Source of the DNA: Myroides albus
Lineage (GTDB): Bacteria > Bacteroidota > Bacteroidia > Flavobacteriales > Flavobacteriaceae
Assembly (NCBI RefSeq): GCF_009711045.1
Contig: NZ_WMJX01000009.1
Span: 43,408 to 107,407, forward strand
Length of the DNA: 64,000 nucleotides
Reading direction: 5' to 3'
How positions within the stretch are numbered: the first letter of the stretch is position 1; each line of letters opens with the position of its first letter. The notes beneath the pieces were generated by a model. The model was given only the letters and a program-made list of their open reading frames with translations. It made no database searches and was not told the DNA's origin. Made by a program: the position numbers and the translations under genes. Of the stretch, positions 62,538-64,000 are shown in pieces.

Positions 62538-62552
62538 AGGAATCGGATTTTC
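62518..62552. terminator. Bidirectional terminator made from the ends of two convergent genes
   Basis: AAAATCCGA at 62518-62526 pairs with TCGGATTTT at 62543-62551, and CCTT/AAGG extends it, around TAAT. The stem lies in the final codons of both genes, and both stop codons are in the loop. Confidence 0.8.
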
Positions 62553-63385
62553 GCATTTAATCTATTTATTAAATCTTTAGCCACTTCATTTGTATAAGAC
62601 TTCTTTCTATACTTTGTTATAGGCTGAATACCAATGATAGCATTAGTTAAAAACATCTCATCTGCCTTCTGTAGTTCAAAAGGAGAAATGGAAGCTTCTT
62701 CTAATGTATAGTCAGGATGCTTTTCAATTAATTCCATTACTTGTTTTCGCATTATCCCCTTCACACATCCATCAGTTAATGGAGGAGTCTTTATCACATT
62801 GTCTTTAACTACAAAAAGATTAGCATTCAATGCTTCTGCAATATTCTTACTGTCATTTACAAGTAAACAGTTTTCATAACCATTCTCTTGTGCAAAAATA
62901 CTCCCTGTCACATTGATTAATCTATTAGTCGTTTTTAAATTAGACAATAAATGAGCCGTTACATAGAAGTCTTTAAACAACTCTACTTCGTAATCACTCT
63001 CATTGAGTTTGTACACCCCTTCGTTTAACTTATCATAAGTAGCTATATAGCCAATATTTCTTGTGTTAGGTAAATACCTACCCTCTCCATCGCGATATAC
63101 TGTAAAACGAACTTTAAATGCGTTGTGATTAGACTGGTTATTTGCTTGAACAAGCTTGATGATTTCTTCTTGAAAAAACTCCATCGTGAAATCCATTGGA
63201 ATCTGCATTCTAAGAATGCGCATTGAAGACATTAAACGAAAATAATGATCTTCTAAAAATAATACTTTATTATCAAGTATACGTAATGTCTCAAAAACAG
63301 CGTCACCATATAAAAAACCTCTGTTGTTTTCTAATGATACATTTGCTGTAGAAACAATTTTGCCGTTAACATTAATCATATTCAA
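62534..63385 (-). CDS. Class IV aminotransferase / aminodeoxychorismate lyase
   Basis: This 283-residue PLP enzyme of fold-type IV acts either as a branched-chain aminotransferase-like enzyme or as 4-amino-4-deoxychorismate lyase (PabC). It shows NRGFLYGDAVFETLRILDNK, the PLP lysine in LLSNLKTTNRLINVTG, the glutamate in IAEALNANLFVV and the phosphate loop TPPLTDGCVKGIMRKQV. The length and LTDGC...G.MR pattern fits PabC/aminotransferase, and folate synthesis is plausible. It is transcribed toward the YqgE gene with overlapping stops. Confidence 0.85.
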   Translation of the reverse strand: MNMINVNGKIVSTANVSLENNRGFLYGDAVFETLRILDNKVLFLEDHYFRLMSSMRILRMQIPMDFTMEFFQEEIIKLVQANNQSNHNAFKVRFTVYRDGEGRYLPNTRNIGYIATYDKLNEGVYKLNESDYEVELFKDFYVTAHLLSNLKTTNRLINVTGSIFAQENGYENCLLVNDSKNIAEALNANLFVVKDNVIKTPPLTDGCVKGIMRKQVMELIEKHPDYTLEEASISPFELQKADEMFLTNAIIGIQPITKYRKKSYTNEVAKDLINRLNAKIRFL

Positions 63386-63433
63386 TTATTCTGATTACTA
63401 TTAACGGCAAATATAAGTTTTATTTGAGAGAAT

Positions 63434-63826
63434 TTATGCAGATCCTAACACTTGTTTTAGATCCATTATTTGGTTCTCCCATAATTGTTTTGATTCTTCC
63501 ACTTCATCTGGTTCTGCAAAATCAACAACTATAATAGTTACGTCTTTTGTCAATTCATCGCGATGAATTCGAAGTTCAAAGTAATATTCAGTTTCTTTAT
63601 TATTGTCATCAAGCCATCTATAACGCACGCGTTCATCTGTCTTACGAGTAACTATCTTTGCTTTTTCTTCAGAGTCACCCCAAATAAACGAGTAAATTTC
63701 ACCTCTCGAATTTACATTTTCAGCAAACCACTCACTAAGTCCTGACGGATCAGAGATATATTGATATAATAACTGTGGAGACGAGTTAATCGAAAATTCT
63801 AATTCGTATTTTTCCTTCATAGCCAT
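63434..63826 (-). CDS. START-like domain protein
   Basis: This 130-residue cytoplasmic protein has the helix-grip (SRPBCC/START-like, AHSA1-type) fold: KYELEFSINSSPQLLYQYIS, then DPSGLSEWFAENVNSRGEIY, IWGDSEEKAKIVTRK, and a C-terminal helix SKQLWENQIMDLKQVLG. It is a conserved Bacteroidota family whose ligand is not known. It is 49 bases upstream of the aminotransferase gene on the same strand, and the two are probably one transcript. Confidence 0.85.
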   Translation of the reverse strand: MAMKEKYELEFSINSSPQLLYQYISDPSGLSEWFAENVNSRGEIYSFIWGDSEEKAKIVTRKTDERVRYRWLDDNNKETEYYFELRIHRDELTKDVTIIVVDFAEPDEVEESKQLWENQIMDLKQVLGSA

Positions 63827-63896
63827 ATCTTAAAATAATTTTTTCGAATATAAACATATTTTATAAATAAAAAAATCTTTTTTACCTACTTACATG

Positions 63897-63927
63897 TTTG
63901 TTTAGTACTTTTTTTATTATATATTTG
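63897..63927 (+). promoter_or_regulatory. Promoter of the tRNA gene
   Basis: TTTG at 63897-63900 and TATATTTG at 63920-63927, 19 bases apart, match the flavobacterial consensus. The tRNA begins 35 bases later. Confidence 0.7.
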
Positions 63928-63962
63928 CACCCGCATTACAGAAGTAATCATTACCAACACTT

Positions 63963-64000
63963 GGCGAGGTAGCTCAGTTGGTTAGAGCGCAGGATTCATA
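63963..64000 (+). tRNA. tRNA with anticodon CAT, probably elongator Met (3' truncated by window)
   Basis: The 5' half of a tRNA: GGCGAGG acceptor strand, TA, GCTC...GAGC D-arm around AGTTGGTTA, and an anticodon stem starting CAGGA with loop TTCATA. The anticodon is CAT. The sequence is like Bacteroidota elongator tRNA-Met. A lysidine-modified tRNA-Ile(CAT) cannot be excluded, since the 3' half is missing. Confidence 0.9.

Noticed and set aside
1..64000. CRISPR array, insertion sequence or prophage
   Set aside because: No regularly spaced direct repeats, transposase or phage structural genes were seen.

Overview
The window is a chromosomal segment of an AT-rich member of the Bacteroidota, most likely family Flavobacteriaceae. 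The evidence is the gene content (PUR-alpha-like DUF3276, DUF4290, the START-like protein, nusB-DUF1573-yajC, the DUF5686 outer-membrane protein beside aroQ, a cyclophilin-FKBP fusion), the repeated flavobacterial promoter signature (TTG or TTTG, about 17-19 bp, then TAnnTTTG) and the general lack of strong Shine-Dalgarno sequences. A Myroides-like genus is a guess from overall protein character and is not proven. I see no insertion sequence, prophage or CRISPR array.

Layout. 1-3.1 kb: the 3' end of lipA, a GAPDH gene, a GyrI-like ligand-binding protein and a WYL-domain regulator. 3.1-3.9 kb: a non-coding stretch with a compact structured element. 3.9-8.2 kb: nusB-DUF1573-yajC, divergent from an MsbA-like ABC exporter followed by a DUF3276 protein. 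8.26-9.6 kb: a fluoride riboswitch in front of a CLC-F type fluoride antiporter. 9.9-16.8 kb: a GltS-like FMN protein, an EamA transporter, a threonine dehydratase-like enzyme, a cyclophilin-FKBP fusion, an MFS transporter, an SMR transporter and trmD. 16.9-23.8 kb: an accessory block between trmD and rplS, holding an SMI1/KNR4-DUF2199-YwqG-like operon, a broken GNAT gene, two secreted or lipidated proteins of unknown function, a hydrolase remnant and a nitroreductase. 23.9-31.8 kb: rplS with a structured leader, an ABC permease fused to an M1 aminopeptidase with its ATPase, an outer-membrane barrel protein, a SulP transporter and a 50-residue membrane microprotein.

31.9-41 kb: two small envelope proteins, a cysteine synthase-like enzyme, an oligopeptidase B-like S9 peptidase, a tandem PH-domain pair (YdbS/YdbT-like), an FMN reductase, a small GNAT and an inverted-repeat element. 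41-48.4 kb: ybaB and a DUF4369 lipoprotein, the cobT-cobS-cobC nucleotide-loop genes for cobalamin, a lipoprotein, an M23 peptidase, then a coiled-coil gene and zapA. 48.4-64 kb: a 6S RNA, rny, xerD, an outer-membrane barrel protein, aroQ, a DUF5686 protein, murA with Asp in place of the catalytic Cys, DUF4290, DUF493, an AAA-type kinase-like protein, recQ-fmt, an HU protein, a YqgE protein, a class IV aminotransferase, a START-like protein and the 5' end of a tRNA with anticodon CAT.

Most genes are housekeeping. The parts most worth a second look are the split trmD/rplS neighbourhood with its orphan immunity-like operon, the transporter-peptidase fusion, the fluoride switch, the Asp-type MurA and two structured intergenic elements whose copy number in the genome cannot be judged from this window.
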